The position numbers were made by a program, and so were the translations under genes. From Luidia sarsii (lineage: Eukaryota; Echinodermata; Asteroidea; Paxillosida; Luidiidae), in contig OX465113.1 in assembly GCA_949987565.1 (NCBI GenBank), positions 2,274,322 to 2,338,321 on the forward strand: DNA of 64,000 nucleotides. Reading direction: 5' to 3'. Below the pieces are notes generated by a model. It was given only the letters and a program-made list of their open reading frames with translations, was not told where the DNA came from and ran no database searches. Shown in pieces: positions 22,502 to 34,015 of this stretch (position 1 is its first letter; the number at the start of each line of letters is the position of its first letter).

Positions 22502-23526
22502 GGAAATTTATTTTGTTTGGGTTTTTTTGAAATTTCTATAGGTAATTTTTGGGGCTCATAGAGCTAATTTGAGACCGCCAAATCTCGGTCCATTTCTTTT
22601 AACGAATGAGAGAGGCGCTAGCACAGCATTCAGGATGTCGTCATCATTAATTTAGGTTAAGCCAATCAGAGACGCGCTACCACGTTCTGTTCGGCGTGTT
22701 AGCAACGTAATGTCTGGTGGTCAGGTCGTCGTCAGTTTACCGATTTTCTTTGCCGTTTTGTCCACTATGTCCGTACTTTAACCAAAGATATTTCCCCGTT
22801 CAGCGGAAGAGAGTGGCTCGAACAAAAGCAGGGATATCATCGTGTGAAGTGTAGGTGAGTTTCGTTGACAGTAAAACGTGTAATCAATCGTCTGTGATGT
22901 GGAGATTTGTTGAAGTACTAACGTAAACATGATCTACATGTTATCCTAATTGTGCATTTAGCCTATGTGAAACGTTCGTTTCCGTAGCGGCTAGAATTGT
23001 GCTGTAAAGACAGACTGCAACCCTGTCAAATAAGGTGCAAAATACGTGCATTAAATCAGGTAAAGCAATCAAATGAGCAAAGTTCTCCTCTTTTAACGTT
23101 GTACTACTACTAGTAGTACTAGTAGTATTACTATAAGTAGTAAGTAACTAAGTAGTAATATAGTACTAATAATTATACGTACTAAATAATAATAGTATTA
23201 CATGTATAATGTAGTACATGTAAATCGGATTCCCGTGCTGAGTACGGTGTCCCGTTTGTGCCACAAAGTTTTAGATTCTTGATGCAATAATTGGTGGTAC
23301 ATGGTCTTAAAAAATCGTAACTTGGGCGATGTACCTTTTGTGCCATGACGTTTTATATTCCTGACGTTTTATATTCGGCTACTCCTATGGAGTACGCGTA
23401 CGGTGTGTCTGTTGTGTCATTGGGCTTTACATTAACGATAGATACATGGATAAACTACACTCGAATACTTATAGTGATATCCAAAAAATACTTGTACATG
23501 GAATACTTATACATTTGGGGGAAACC
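22502..23526. other. Region between the convergent C9orf72 and methyltransferase genes
   Basis: No coding exon. 22700-22856 is moderately CpG-rich and ends in a good donor (GTGTAG then GTGAGTTTCG), so a non-coding first exon on the plus strand is possible. 23098-23215 is a TACTAGTAG simple-repeat stretch. Confidence 0.4.
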
Positions 23527-26000
23527 TCACGGTATGAAGCTCGGCTTGCGTCCCACGTAGATTCCATCGGCGTTACTGTAGCGGATTTTGTGTTGGATCT
23601 GGAACCCAATCTCCTGCAGGAAGTTGGGCAATTGCAGGCCGTTCTGATACTCGTCCATGTATGGCTCGGGGCCATGCCGGGCGGTCGTGTTCCAGTGCTC
23701 GCCCCACGTGTTGCTCTCGACGTTCATTTCGCGCCACTCGGGGTTCTGCCAGTACAGCACTGAAATTAATAACCACGGGAGTCACGCAGTGTAAAGATGC
23801 GCTCGGGTGATCTTGTTGAGAAGTTGGAGGTATGATACGAGAGATTATAACACCCATCGTTAGATCTTGTTCTACTTAATCTGATTAATTTTGATTTATT
23901 ATCTGATTAAAATTCAAAAGGCTGCTTCCATCTTTTGTTGGTGATGCCAGTCCTGCTGCAGCCAGGTTTAAAATAAATTGGTTGTTTGCATTTGAATGAA
24001 TGCGGGTGCGTGATCCCTGGCGATTTACGGCAGTTAACGGTTGAATGCTTTGGCCGGATAAGGCTGGATACCAGAGGTGGTAGAGCACTTATGCGCGATA
24101 CCAAAGGCCTTGGTTCATACCCCAGTCCTGCCATGTTTCCTACACTTGTAGTATTTTAAGCTGTTGGAAATTTCCTGAACAGTTTTGGTTTGTTCTGCTT
24201 GAGTTCCTTAAACCAGAGGCCTGGGTTCGAGTCCCGATCCGGGCACATTTTATTTGCTCTTCTCCCGTGTGTGTTCCGGGGATGAGTTAACCTTTGACCT
24301 TGACTCACCATCGAAGGCGCTGATCACTCCCTCGGGACGCAGTAGGCGGTGCGCCTCTCTGAGCATGCGCCTGCTGTTCTCCTGGGGCATCTCGTGGAGG
24401 ACGTAGGTGAACTGGACCAGGTCAAAGGTCGCGTCCTCGAAGGGGGTCGACTCGCCATTGGCCTGGTAAAAGTGGACGTTGGGGGCGCCACGCCGCTCCT
24501 TCCACATGCGGCAGAACCTGTAGGGGCAGTAGGGATGGCAGCAGACGAAAGCTCGGGCCCGAGTTCCACAAACTGCTCGGATTGTTCACTAAAGTGCTTC
24601 CCGATCCTAACTGCTACACTAAGCAAATTATTCATTGTGACAATGTCTGTGAATTTGTACTCTGACATTACCAATTGCATTTGATCTGTACTCCGTTGAG
24701 ATTAGTTTTGGCTTTTGAGAAATCCTGCCTAGCCTAAAATTGCCACATTCTTTTCCCCTAGATGTGAGGCTGTAGTTTTCCTAATTAAGAGAACGCACTT
24801 GAGAGTCGTGTACTACTATATAGCTGTATAGCCAGGACCAAGTAATTCTGTAGGACTATTGCTTTTTGTTTTCAAATCGCAAGATTGGAGGGATAGGCTA
24901 ATATATGACCACCGATGTCTACTGAAAAGGCGTCTGGTGAACATTATGGCATCTTTTGCTGTCGGTAGTAAAGTCGTCGCTTGGGAGTGCTGTCGTTCCT
25001 TCTGAGTGTCAATACAAAATGGCACTGACCTTATGTAGGCCGGAGCCAGGTCAATCGCGATGACCTCGGCTTCCGGGAAGAGCTCCCCTAGTGCAAATGC
25101 CGTAGCGCAGTTTCCGGTGCCGATCTCCAGGACCCGCTTCGGCGCTCGGTGGCCGTGCAGCTGGCTCAGCCAGGGCTTGAGGATCGCCTCGCTCTCGAAG
25201 TTGAACTTGTTCTGGGTGCTGTAGGACATGCGCACGGTGTGGCCGTTCAGGTAGCCGCCGGGGTTGAAGTGGACGTAGGTCTTGTCGTAGTGGTACGGGT
25301 ACAGGAGCGGGGCGTTCATCCCCGGGGCCCAGACATCGGAGTGGTCGGCCTCCCCGGCGAATGGGGGCAGGGAAGCCACGTAGCTCTCGTAGTACTCGCT
25401 GAAGGCCTCCAACCCGATGTCGTCGTGACGGAAGGAGCGCATAAAGATGTAGTTCTCGAAGGGCGTCACCGGACCGAAGGCGTCCTCCTCGCCGTCGAAC
25501 ACCGGCGGCTCCGGGGGAAAGCTCGGTAGCCGATCGATCAGCAGGAACCTCATGAAGGTCAGGTAGTTCTGCAGGTACTTGATGTCATTGCCGTCCCAGT
25601 TGATGCCCAGGAAGTCGCCGAAGAGGGTCGTCTGCGATAGGGAGCTGTACTTCGTCATGGCGTCCTGGATGTAAGCGTCCAGGGTCTTCACGCTGGCATC
25701 CTCCTGACAGGGGAGTCTCAGAGCGTGGTAGTACCAGGACTTGAGGGCGTCGAACCGCTTGAAGTCGGCGTAGCTGCGGTGGATCAACCCTTCCTCCGGG
25801 GACCCTTCGCTGGTAAGGACGATGAACTCGATCCGATACACTGGCTGGCCGCGGAAGTCGGGTCCATCCAGGGACACCACGCCGGCCTTGATAGGGGTAC
25901 CGAAGACGGCGTCGGGGAGGTAGGCCGCCTCGGCCGACGCCAGAAGAAGCAGGACCGTCCAAACGGCCAAGAGGAGTTGACGTACCCCTGTCTGAGCCAT
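23527..26000 (-). CDS. Secreted PX-like / SAM methyltransferase protein (complete, 3 exons)
   Basis: Minus-strand exons are 26000-25030, 24517-24309 and 23759-23527: 1413 nt, 470 aa, with phases 2 and 1. From the ATG at 26000 the protein starts with a good signal peptide (MAQTGVRQLLLAVWTVLLLL then ASAEA). An in-frame ATG at 26087 would add 29 residues and bury it. Residues about 38-145 look PX-like: PVYRIEFIV, HRSYADFKRFDALKSW, then LFGDFLGI. Residues about 285-400 are a class I methyltransferase: motif I VLEIGTGNCATAFALG (290-305), VIAIDLAP with Asp317 ending strand 2, FDLVQFTYVLHEMP, and LREAHRLLRPEGVISAFD. The C-terminal exon has NPEWREMN, YNGLQ-type spacing and a GRKPSFIP end. Substrate unknown. 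A signal peptide ahead of a PX-like region is odd because PX domains normally bind phosphoinositides in the cytosol; the PX call rests on pattern only. Confidence 0.85.
23930..24245 (+). repeat. SINE-like repeats in methyltransferase intron 2
   Basis: A tail piece (GTTTGCATTTGAATGAATGC, GTGATCCCTGGCGATTTACG) is followed by a tRNA-like head at about 24062-24140 (GGCTGGATACCAGAGGTGGT, TAGAGCACTTATGCGC, TTGGTTCATACCCCAGTCC). A second B-box-like fragment (GGGTTCGAGTCCCGATCCG) is at 24224. Confidence 0.6.
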
Positions 26001-28485
26001 GTTGCCTTCGTTGTGTCCACTACCCCTCGCGTGATGATGACTTGACAGTGAGCACGGGCAACCGGCTAAAATAAAGTCCATAGACAAAGTCCATCTTGGC
26101 TAAGTTCTGTCCACTGTTACGGTGGCCGTTAGAGGACAGCCTACCTGACAAACTAATTGCTTTCTCCTACATCAAAACAAACTTCGTGCATGAAAAACGA
26201 TCTCCTTGCAACAGTAAAGCACACAAAAATCCCCGAAGAAATAACACATCACTTTTCACAAAAACGGTGTAAGATCCACTTTTCGCCAACATGGTTTCAA
26301 GCAGCCGCTGTTGAGAACTTTATTGACTTAGCTTAGGCCAAATTGTTTGGCCTTATATAAACACAGGATTTGTATTGTCGGCAACCATTCCCATAAAGTT
26401 CTGTTCAAAGAACAGCAACATTCAACGTGCTTACAAAATAGTGATGCGATATTACTTAGCCCTCTTCGGGCGTACCTTGTCCTCATTTTGCTGGTTCAGT
26501 TATGTAAGCTGCTGTCTTATCTATATTATGTGTACCAAGTCTGCTATTCCAAAGCGACAACTGATAACCCACGTTCAAAGATAGAAGTTACATATATTTT
26601 GAAATTATGGAAAATAAATATCATGGGAACTCGAACAGTCGATGGAAGGATGAAGGTGACAATTTATAGGTCAAGATAAATTTGTTTCTCTCTCCGAAAA
26701 AAACCTGCCCAAAATAGCCTAGTATATGATTGCAGCGGGTGCAAAAGCTTAGTTCCTGAGCTTAGGCCTAGTCCTGATTTTCTTTCTAATCGTGTGGTTC
26801 AAATCATGTGACGAAGTTGTTTGAAGGCTGGGTAAAATGATTGTCCCCATAACGTGACGGCTCTCAAACCTTTGTCGTTGAGGGCGCACTTCGGAAGACC
26901 GTAACCCATGCTGGTGTCCACACACGACGCCAGACGCACGAAAACATTAGCCAATGAAGACAGGGGTGAAAAGTTTAGGCGCATAATTTATTCAACCCTT
27001 CCCGGTATAGGCGGCACTGTCTGCATTGTGGCGCGTATTGTGATTATCAGCGTCGACTGCAGGTGCATAATATCGACGTGCACAAATTTTTGATATTGTA
27101 CAGAATTGCTGGTCCGGATGTAATTCTCAGAGGGGGGTATAGCCTACCCAATGAAGGTCACTATTATTTTCTATATTATTTTCTATATTTAAAACATGAA
27201 CAGATTTTAGAGGCGTAATTTCTTTTTTCTTTGGCATCAGGAAATTGAATAAGGCCTAATGAGTTAATGGGACAACATTCAGCATTCTGTTTTAGTCTAA
27301 TAGAACCTTTGTACAGAAACAACCCACAAAATAATATAATGCAGGTTACAGACCCCAGAAGGAAATGTATTTACAAACAAAACCAAGATGGTCTTTTAAG
27401 ATGAGGCACTCAAATTCTTCAAGAAACGGTCATAGAACATTTGATATATTTCAGAAATTTGTGCTTTTTGGGGGGCCGGGCGATTTTATCATTTTCCTAC
27501 CATGATTTTTCACAATGGCAAAGAATTTGTTTTTGTTTTTATCCATGAGAGCGATTTTGTCACATTTATTTTATTCAGGTTTTCAAATAAATGTTGGTTG
27601 GTGGTTTTTATAACAATTTGAAACCAAAAAATGGCATAAAGAAAATAATGGCTGTCCCGATTCAGTCCCGATTCAGTAAAAAAAAAATCATTCATTCAGG
27701 TTCACAGAAATGGCGTACTAGGCCTATATAAATTATCTGAATACCGAAATCCCTTTCACTGTTCAGTGAGAATCTCTATATAGACGCACTCAGAATGCAT
27801 TTTCTGAATGCCTGCATGGTGCTCATGATAATATTATGCTTGTGTGCACATGTCTATGCCCTGCGGACAGGCGACGTTCTAGCGATTTGCAAAGAGCGCG
27901 CGGCCGACTGAGCAAATCTAGCATCACCACGGAAGCAGCTGGACTAGCGCGGAGTCACGCGGCCGCGCCGCGACGCGCCTTCCACCTACGTCATCGAGCG
28001 TCGCGTGACGTCATTCTTCCGTCCGGTCATCACGAGGTGGCTGGCGATGGGATCTATGTCGGTGTGTAATGGCGGCTCTTTAGGGTGTTCGGTGGGGGAG
28101 GGAGGTTAATAGGTGATGCTGTCCTGTTCAAATTGGAGATCAAGTGATGAAAGTTGGTTAATGTATTCCCCCGAGGTTGGCGTCACATCGTCAACCCCGC
28201 TAGTTATCATTTGAGAAGGAATCTCTGCAATGGGTGGGTTGGAAGGCCGGCTGTCATGGCATCCGAGAACCGGTTAGGGAGACATCGAGTTGACGTACTT
28301 TGACCTCGTCCACCTCCCTGCGTACTCTCTTTGTCCTTCACGATCTGAGCACTTTAAATCGAATGTATCGTTGTGATGCAGGTTTCAGGAAAACTATGAA
28401 CAAGCAAGATCAACTTTGTAAGCAGTTTTACTGTCACCGTTATCTTAATCATCTTTAGCCTGCTTGATTCTATTCTTCCTCCTCT
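26001..28485. other. Upstream of the methyltransferase gene; no gene recognised
   Basis: Contains the methyltransferase 5' region and AT-rich sequence. No exon with recognisable coding content was found on either strand, apart from a CpG-rich patch at 27870-28075. Confidence 0.45.
27870..28075. promoter_or_regulatory. CpG-rich patch with a CRE-like site
   Basis: Locally dense CG dinucleotides (GCGCGCGGCCG, GCGGCCGCGCCGCGACGCG) contrast with the AT-rich flanks. It contains a full TGACGTCA palindrome at 28006-28013 and ends near GTAATGGCGGCTC. It looks like a promoter or enhancer, but I can attach no gene to it. Confidence 0.4.
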
Positions 28486-30514
28486 CCATCCTCTCCATTC
28501 TCCCCCACCTCCCCACCCTCCCCATCCTCCCCACCCTCCCCCTCCTCCTCCTCCTCTTCCCCATCATCATCCTCCCCATCCTCCCCTCCTTCCCCCTCCA
28601 CCCCTCCTCCCCCTCCACCCCTCCTCCCCATCCTCCCCATCCTCCTCCTCCCCCTCCTCCCCTCCTCTCCATCCTCCTCTCCTCCCCATCCTCCCCATCC
28701 TCCTCCTCCCCCTCCTCCACTCCTCTCCATCCTCCTCTCCTCCCCATCCTCCCCCTCCTCCCCATCCTCCCCATCCTCCCCATCCTCTTCCCCCTTCCCA
28801 TCCTCCCCTCCTCCCCCTCCTCTCCATTCTCCCCATCCTCCCCTCCTCCCCTCCTCCTCTCCATCCTCCCCATCCCCATCCTCCCCATCCTCCCCATTCT
28901 TCCCATCCTCCCCATCCTCCCCATCCTCCCCATCCTCCCCATCCTCCCCATCCTCCCCATCCTCCTCCCCCTTCCCATCCTTCCATCCTCCCCTCCTCCC
29001 CCTCCTCTCCATTCTCCCCATCCTCCCCTCCTCCCCTCCTCCTCTCCATCCTCCCCATCCCCATCCTCCCCATCCTCCCCATTCTTCCCATCTTCCCCAT
29101 TCTTCCCATCCTCCCCATCCTCCCCATCCTCCCCATCCTCCCCTCCTCCCCATTCTCCCCATCCCCCCATCCTCCCCATCCTATCCATCCTTCCCATCCT
29201 CCCCATCCTCCCCATCCTCCCCATCCTCCCCATCCTCCCCTCCTCCCCATTCTCCCCATCCCCCCATCCTCCCCATCCTATCCATCCTTCCCATCCTCCC
29301 CCTCCTCCCCATCCTCCCCATCCTCCTCCCCCTTCCCATCCTTCCATCCTCCCCTCCTCCCCCTCCTCTCCATTCTCCCCATCCTCCCCTCCTCCCCTCC
29401 TCCTCTCCATCCTCCCCATCCCCATCCTCCCCATCCTCCCCATTCTCCCCATCCTCCCCATCCTCCCCATCCTCCCCATCCTCCCCATCCTCCCCTCCTC
29501 CCCATTCTCCCCATCCCCCCATCCTCCCCATCCTATCCATCCTTCCCATCCTCCCCCTCCTCCCCATCCTCCCCATCCTCCTCCCCCTTCCCATCCTTCC
29601 ATCCTCCCCTCCTCCCCCTCCTCTCCATTCTCCCCATCCTCCCCTCCTCCCCTCCTCCTCTCCATCCTCCCCATCCCCATCCTCCCCATCCTCCCCATTC
29701 TCCCCATCCTCCCCATTCTTCCCATCCTCCCCATCCTCCCCATCCTCCCCATCCTCCCCATCCTCCCCATCCTCCCCATCCTCCCCATCCTCCCCATCCT
29801 CCCCATCCTATCCATCCTTCCCATCCTCCCCCTCCTCCCCATCCTCCCCATCCTCCTCCCCCTTCCCATCCTTCCATCCTCCCCTCCTCCCCCTCCTCTC
29901 CATTCTCCCCATCCTCCCCTCCTCCCCTCCTCCTCTCCATCCTCCCCATCCCCATCCTCCCCATCCTCCCCATTCTCCCCATCCTCCCCATTCTTCCCAT
30001 CCTCCCCATCCTCCCCATCCTCCCCATCCTCCCCATCCTCCCCATCCTCCCCATCCTCCCCATCCTCCCCATCCTCCCCATCCTCCCCATCCTCCCCATT
30101 CTCCCCATCCCCCCATCCTCCCCATCCTATCCATCCTTCCCATCCTCCCCATCCTCCCCATCCTCCCCATCCTCCCCATCCTCCCCATCCTCCCCATTCT
30201 CCCCATCCCCCCATCCTCCCCATCCTATCCATCCTTCCCATCCTCCCCATCCTCCCCATCCTCCCCATCCTCCCCATTCTCCCCATCCCCCCATCCTCCC
30301 CATCCTATCCATCCTTCCCATCCTCCCCATCCTCCCCATCCTCCCAATTCTCCCCATCCCCCCATCCTCCCCATCCTCCCCATCCTCCCCATCCTCCCCA
30401 TCCTCCCCATTCTCCCCATCCTCCCCATCCTCCCCATCCTCCCCATCCTCCCCATTCTCCCCATCCTCCCCATCCTCCTCATCCTCCCCATCCCCCCATC
30501 CTCCCCATCCTCCT
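28486..30514 (+). repeat. CCCCATCCT satellite with higher-order structure
   Basis: About 2 kb of a 9-bp unit CCCCATCCT with CCCCTCCT variants. Larger blocks containing CCTCCCCCTTCCCATCC, TTCCATCCTCCCC and CTCTCCATCCTCC recur near 28790, 28970, 29325, 29580 and 29855, separated by runs of the pure 9-mer. A second block ending in CCCATCCCCCCATCC then CATCCTATCCATCC recurs in the 3' half. The opposite strand has closely spaced GGGG runs. Long frames open on both strands are a by-product of the period and not genes. Confidence 0.97.
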
Positions 30515-31182
30515 ACTCATAATTTTACTGTCTTCATCCTTCCATTCCTCATCACCATACTCCTTTTCATCCTCATCATAAATACTGAAGATCGGCTTTG
30601 GAAAGATGAGATGGCGGACAGACGACCTCCTTAAAGACAGATTATCATACAAAAATGTTCTGTATCGCAGTGAAAAGCATATCATCGAGGAAAATCAGAG
30701 CATTTTCTTTCCAGAAAGAAAATTGGAAGATAATGTGATCCGATAATCGATAGCCACGAACATGGACCCAAAACCCTACTTCATCCATGATCATAGAAAA
30801 TTGGACGGCATCTATACTGTGTGATAACTATAAACAATGTCGTCGGAAGACTTGCGTGGACCTCCGATACCGAAAGATAGGTTTCAGTTTATTCCTCGAA
30901 ACGTGGAGGTCCTAATTCTGCCTTCCAGAAAGGTCGCAACTCCGAACCATCGAAATCTTCGAGATTTAAGTCTCTGCAGTCTGTAACGTTTTGCGTTTCC
31001 ATCTTCATATCGTCAAAGCCGGATTCTAACTTTAAAGAGTAACATAACCTCTTTCACGCCTTTAGGAAAACGTGAGATTGCATTGCAGCGATCCATGCAT
31101 GCCCGCTCCAGTCCTTCCATTCTATTTAATCGATGGGATTTTATTTTTAGCTCGTCCTGATCGTGAACGGAAAGAGTCTTTG

Positions 31183-31336
31183 CCCTTTCTCTCTCTCTCT
31201 CCCCCCCCCTTCTCCCTCCCTTCTCCCCTCTCTCTCTCTCTCCCTCTCCCTCTATCTCCCCATCTCTCTCTCTCTGTATCTCTCTCCCTCTCTCCCTCTC
31301 TCTCTCCCTCTCCCTCTATCTCTCCATCTCTCTCTC

Positions 31337-31389
<53 letters not shown>

Positions 31390-31430
31390 ATCTCTCTTTC
31401 TCTCTCTATACATCTCTCCCTCTCGCTCGC
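31183..31430 (+). repeat. CT microsatellite with TCTCCCTC variants
   Basis: Nearly pure pyrimidine: (CT)n with CCCTCTCCCTCTATCTC blocks and a perfect (CT) run of about 32 bp near 31340-31374. Confidence 0.95.
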
Positions 31431-33602
31431 AGCGCGTTTGGAATTTCGCCTCTGGACATTGGACATTCCAGGCGCTTCTCCGCGTGACGTCAAACAGAAG
31501 AAGGAACTGATTCGCAAACGAGCCCGTTGGGGTGGGGGAGAGAGAATGAAAGCGGTATTTCGGATAGTTCGGGTGTAGAGTTACCCTGACAAGTCGTGGC
31601 CGTACGTGTACGTATACGTGGGACGAAAGTGCTCGGCGCTGTTTCGAATCAATGACAGCCGATGTTCCTTCCGTCAGACGATTAGACGAGATGTCAACTC
31701 CGGAACTGCATGGCGCTGGTGGTGAAAGGAAAAACACGGCGTGATAACGTACCGCGTCGGTCGCCTGAGCAGACGTTGGGTCTACGAAAACAAAGAGGCG
31801 CCTTCTACTCGACTCTGGGGTTGAGACCGCTAAATTAATTAACATTGTGCAAGACAGACAGCAGTGCGAAAATACATCACTCCACGCTCAGTTATTTAAT
31901 CAATCAATGTACGAATTTACTAATGGATTACTTAATTGGCCTCCAAAGTTCCTCTATTCGTAATCTGTCAATTTCTTTTGGGTCTTTCTTGTGATGACCA
32001 TTCACAGGTTTGGGATTGTTTTTTTTTTTTTTTTTCAAAATTGTACGTTCAAGCATGGAGGATCCTTATTCCTCCATGGTTCAAGTCTCAAACATATCCC
32101 ATAAAACGTAATTCATCCAAAGCCGATGTTCTGCCGGTTTTCCTGACATATCCATTCCTTTCACTTCCATCCCCGATAAGCTCACTTCCAAGGTCCCAAA
32201 TCCTTCGATTCCCACACAGGTCCAAACACTGAGCCCCGAGGTTGTCTATAAGCAATATGTACGATAAGTATGTACACAATATCTATTGGCTTGCCTCCAA
32301 GTACCCCATAATTGAAAAAAAGAACAGTCGTGGATATACACCCGTCCGCCATCTTGGACCTATTTAGTGGTGTGCACCCCTTCTCAGGAAGTGACGTGAC
32401 GCCTGCGTTTTCTTTCCACTGATATAATAACCATCGGGCATCCGGGACCGTCCTTACGAGGTCAATACTAAAACCAGAGTATCAAATCGGCCGTACTGAT
32501 AGTGACGTCACCGATGAGGTTCAATGCTGTAAAATCGCACCATGCGTGCACTCTGTGATTCGTTTGCTCACCCACCGAAATGTTGTCTCACCGTGTAATA
32601 GCGGTTTTTCCCGCTCGTGTCCACTAAACACCGGTGTAATTTGAGTGCTTTTATTTTCGTCACGTGGCAAGCGAGATGATGGATCACGCGCTTCGCGTTA
32701 AAGCATAACAGTAATTATAGAACAGTGACGACTCTAAACAAAATGACGAAGCACAATTCACGGATCATTAGAAATTACCACCTTGTGGATTCGTTTTTCC
32801 TTGTGTTCTTGACGAGTTCGATGCGGGTAGGATTATTGTTTGGCAAAGGCAGGATGAGAGAGAAAAAAAACCTGCAATTACGATATTAACAGCTCAGTTT
32901 AAATAGCAGATGCGCCTCAGGGCTTAGGATTGTGTGAGATCTGTTGACTCGCAGAGTGTACGTCATCGCTGCCCCGACGTCCCTGCATAATCAGTCTCCT
33001 GAATAATCATTACAATGTCTGCTGTGCTAGCTCTATATGACCCCACGGGGCATGATTGAGATCGTAAAGAGGAACGACTATACCAAAACAAATAAAACAA
33101 AAACTCGCTCTCCATCACGTGAAGTGGTGGAGAAATGCATTAGGCCTACCTCAAGTTTAGTGCCCGTGGGCCTGCGAAGAAAACAACAAAAACGACCGGA
33201 GGGCTCGGGTTCATGTTTGGCTGGATCAGTCTGGTTCATGCTCGCTTGCCCCGCTCCCCCTCCCTCTCGTCCCCGATTGGAATTCGATTTAAGGTAGCCT
33301 GGTGGATGGCTTGCAAACGGGCCTCCATCTCCCTCTCCCCTCCCCTCCCCCTGTCCCCCTCCCCTCCCCCTCTCCCTCGATCTCCATCAACCGCCCGATA
33401 GTTGTAAACAAGTGCCTAGACTATAGACACCGATGGGATGCCCGCATCGGCGGGCCATGGTCGAACGAAAAACCCTCTCGTGTGCTTGTTTTCATGGCTG
33501 TCTCGGGGGCCCTCGCAGCGCCTAAGACGGCAGTGAGGAATCCATTTGAATGCAAAACAATCAACCAGAAGAAAGGATGCTTGCCCACCCCCCCCCCGGC
33601 TG

Positions 33603-33690
33603 TAAGGCCTGGGTAGCTCAGGTAGTAGAGCGCCGATGCCTCAAATCAAAGGCCTTGACTCGAATCCCTGTCCAGTCATCTCTTCAAGGC
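33603..33690 (+). repeat. tRNA-like SINE head
   Basis: GGCCTGGGTAGCTCAGGTAG then TAGAGCGC is an A-box-like block. GACTCGAATCCCTGTCCAGT is a B-box-like block with the SINE junction CAGTCA. The acceptor stem does not pair, so it is not a working tRNA gene. Confidence 0.6.
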
Positions 33691-33869
33691 CACTTTAAAC
33701 CATTTTTCTTGAATCAGTACTCAATGCCTGTCTGTTTGTGGTATGGGGCTGACCTCCAGTAATTGGGACTTTCAAGGGAGGCTAGGCAGTACCATCCGGG
33801 AGCTATTGGTAATTAGTAGTTGATTATACATGGTTAATACTTCCGGAGGTACCCCCTATACACTACTCC

Positions 33870-34015
33870 AAGAGTGATGTGCACAAATGCTTACTGACTA
33901 AAAATGACGAAAATGCAGATATCAAACATTAGGAGGGCCTGACGTTTCGATACTAACAGGACCTTTCTCTAAGGCAGATAAAGGTCCTGCTATATAATCG
34001 CAAATTTCAGGCCGT
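33870..34015. repeat. Diverged foldback element
   Basis: AATGCTTACTGACTAAAAAT, AGGGCCTGACGTTTCGATAC and TAACAGGACCTTTCTCTAAG are followed by AAAGGTCCTGCTATATAATC and AATTTCAGGCC. Both arms are present but the right one is damaged. Confidence 0.7.

Noticed and set aside
25149..25962. Plus- and minus-strand frames overlapping the methyltransferase exon
   Set aside because: Shadows of the GC-rich coding exon. Only the chosen minus frame joins correctly to the next exons and carries the methyltransferase motifs.
28445..30581. Very long open frames (613 codons minus, 705 codons plus) of G/E/D/M/R or P/S/L/I repeats
   Set aside because: Both strands and several frames are open at once only because the 9-bp satellite unit contains no stop. 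There is no domain and no conserved start context.
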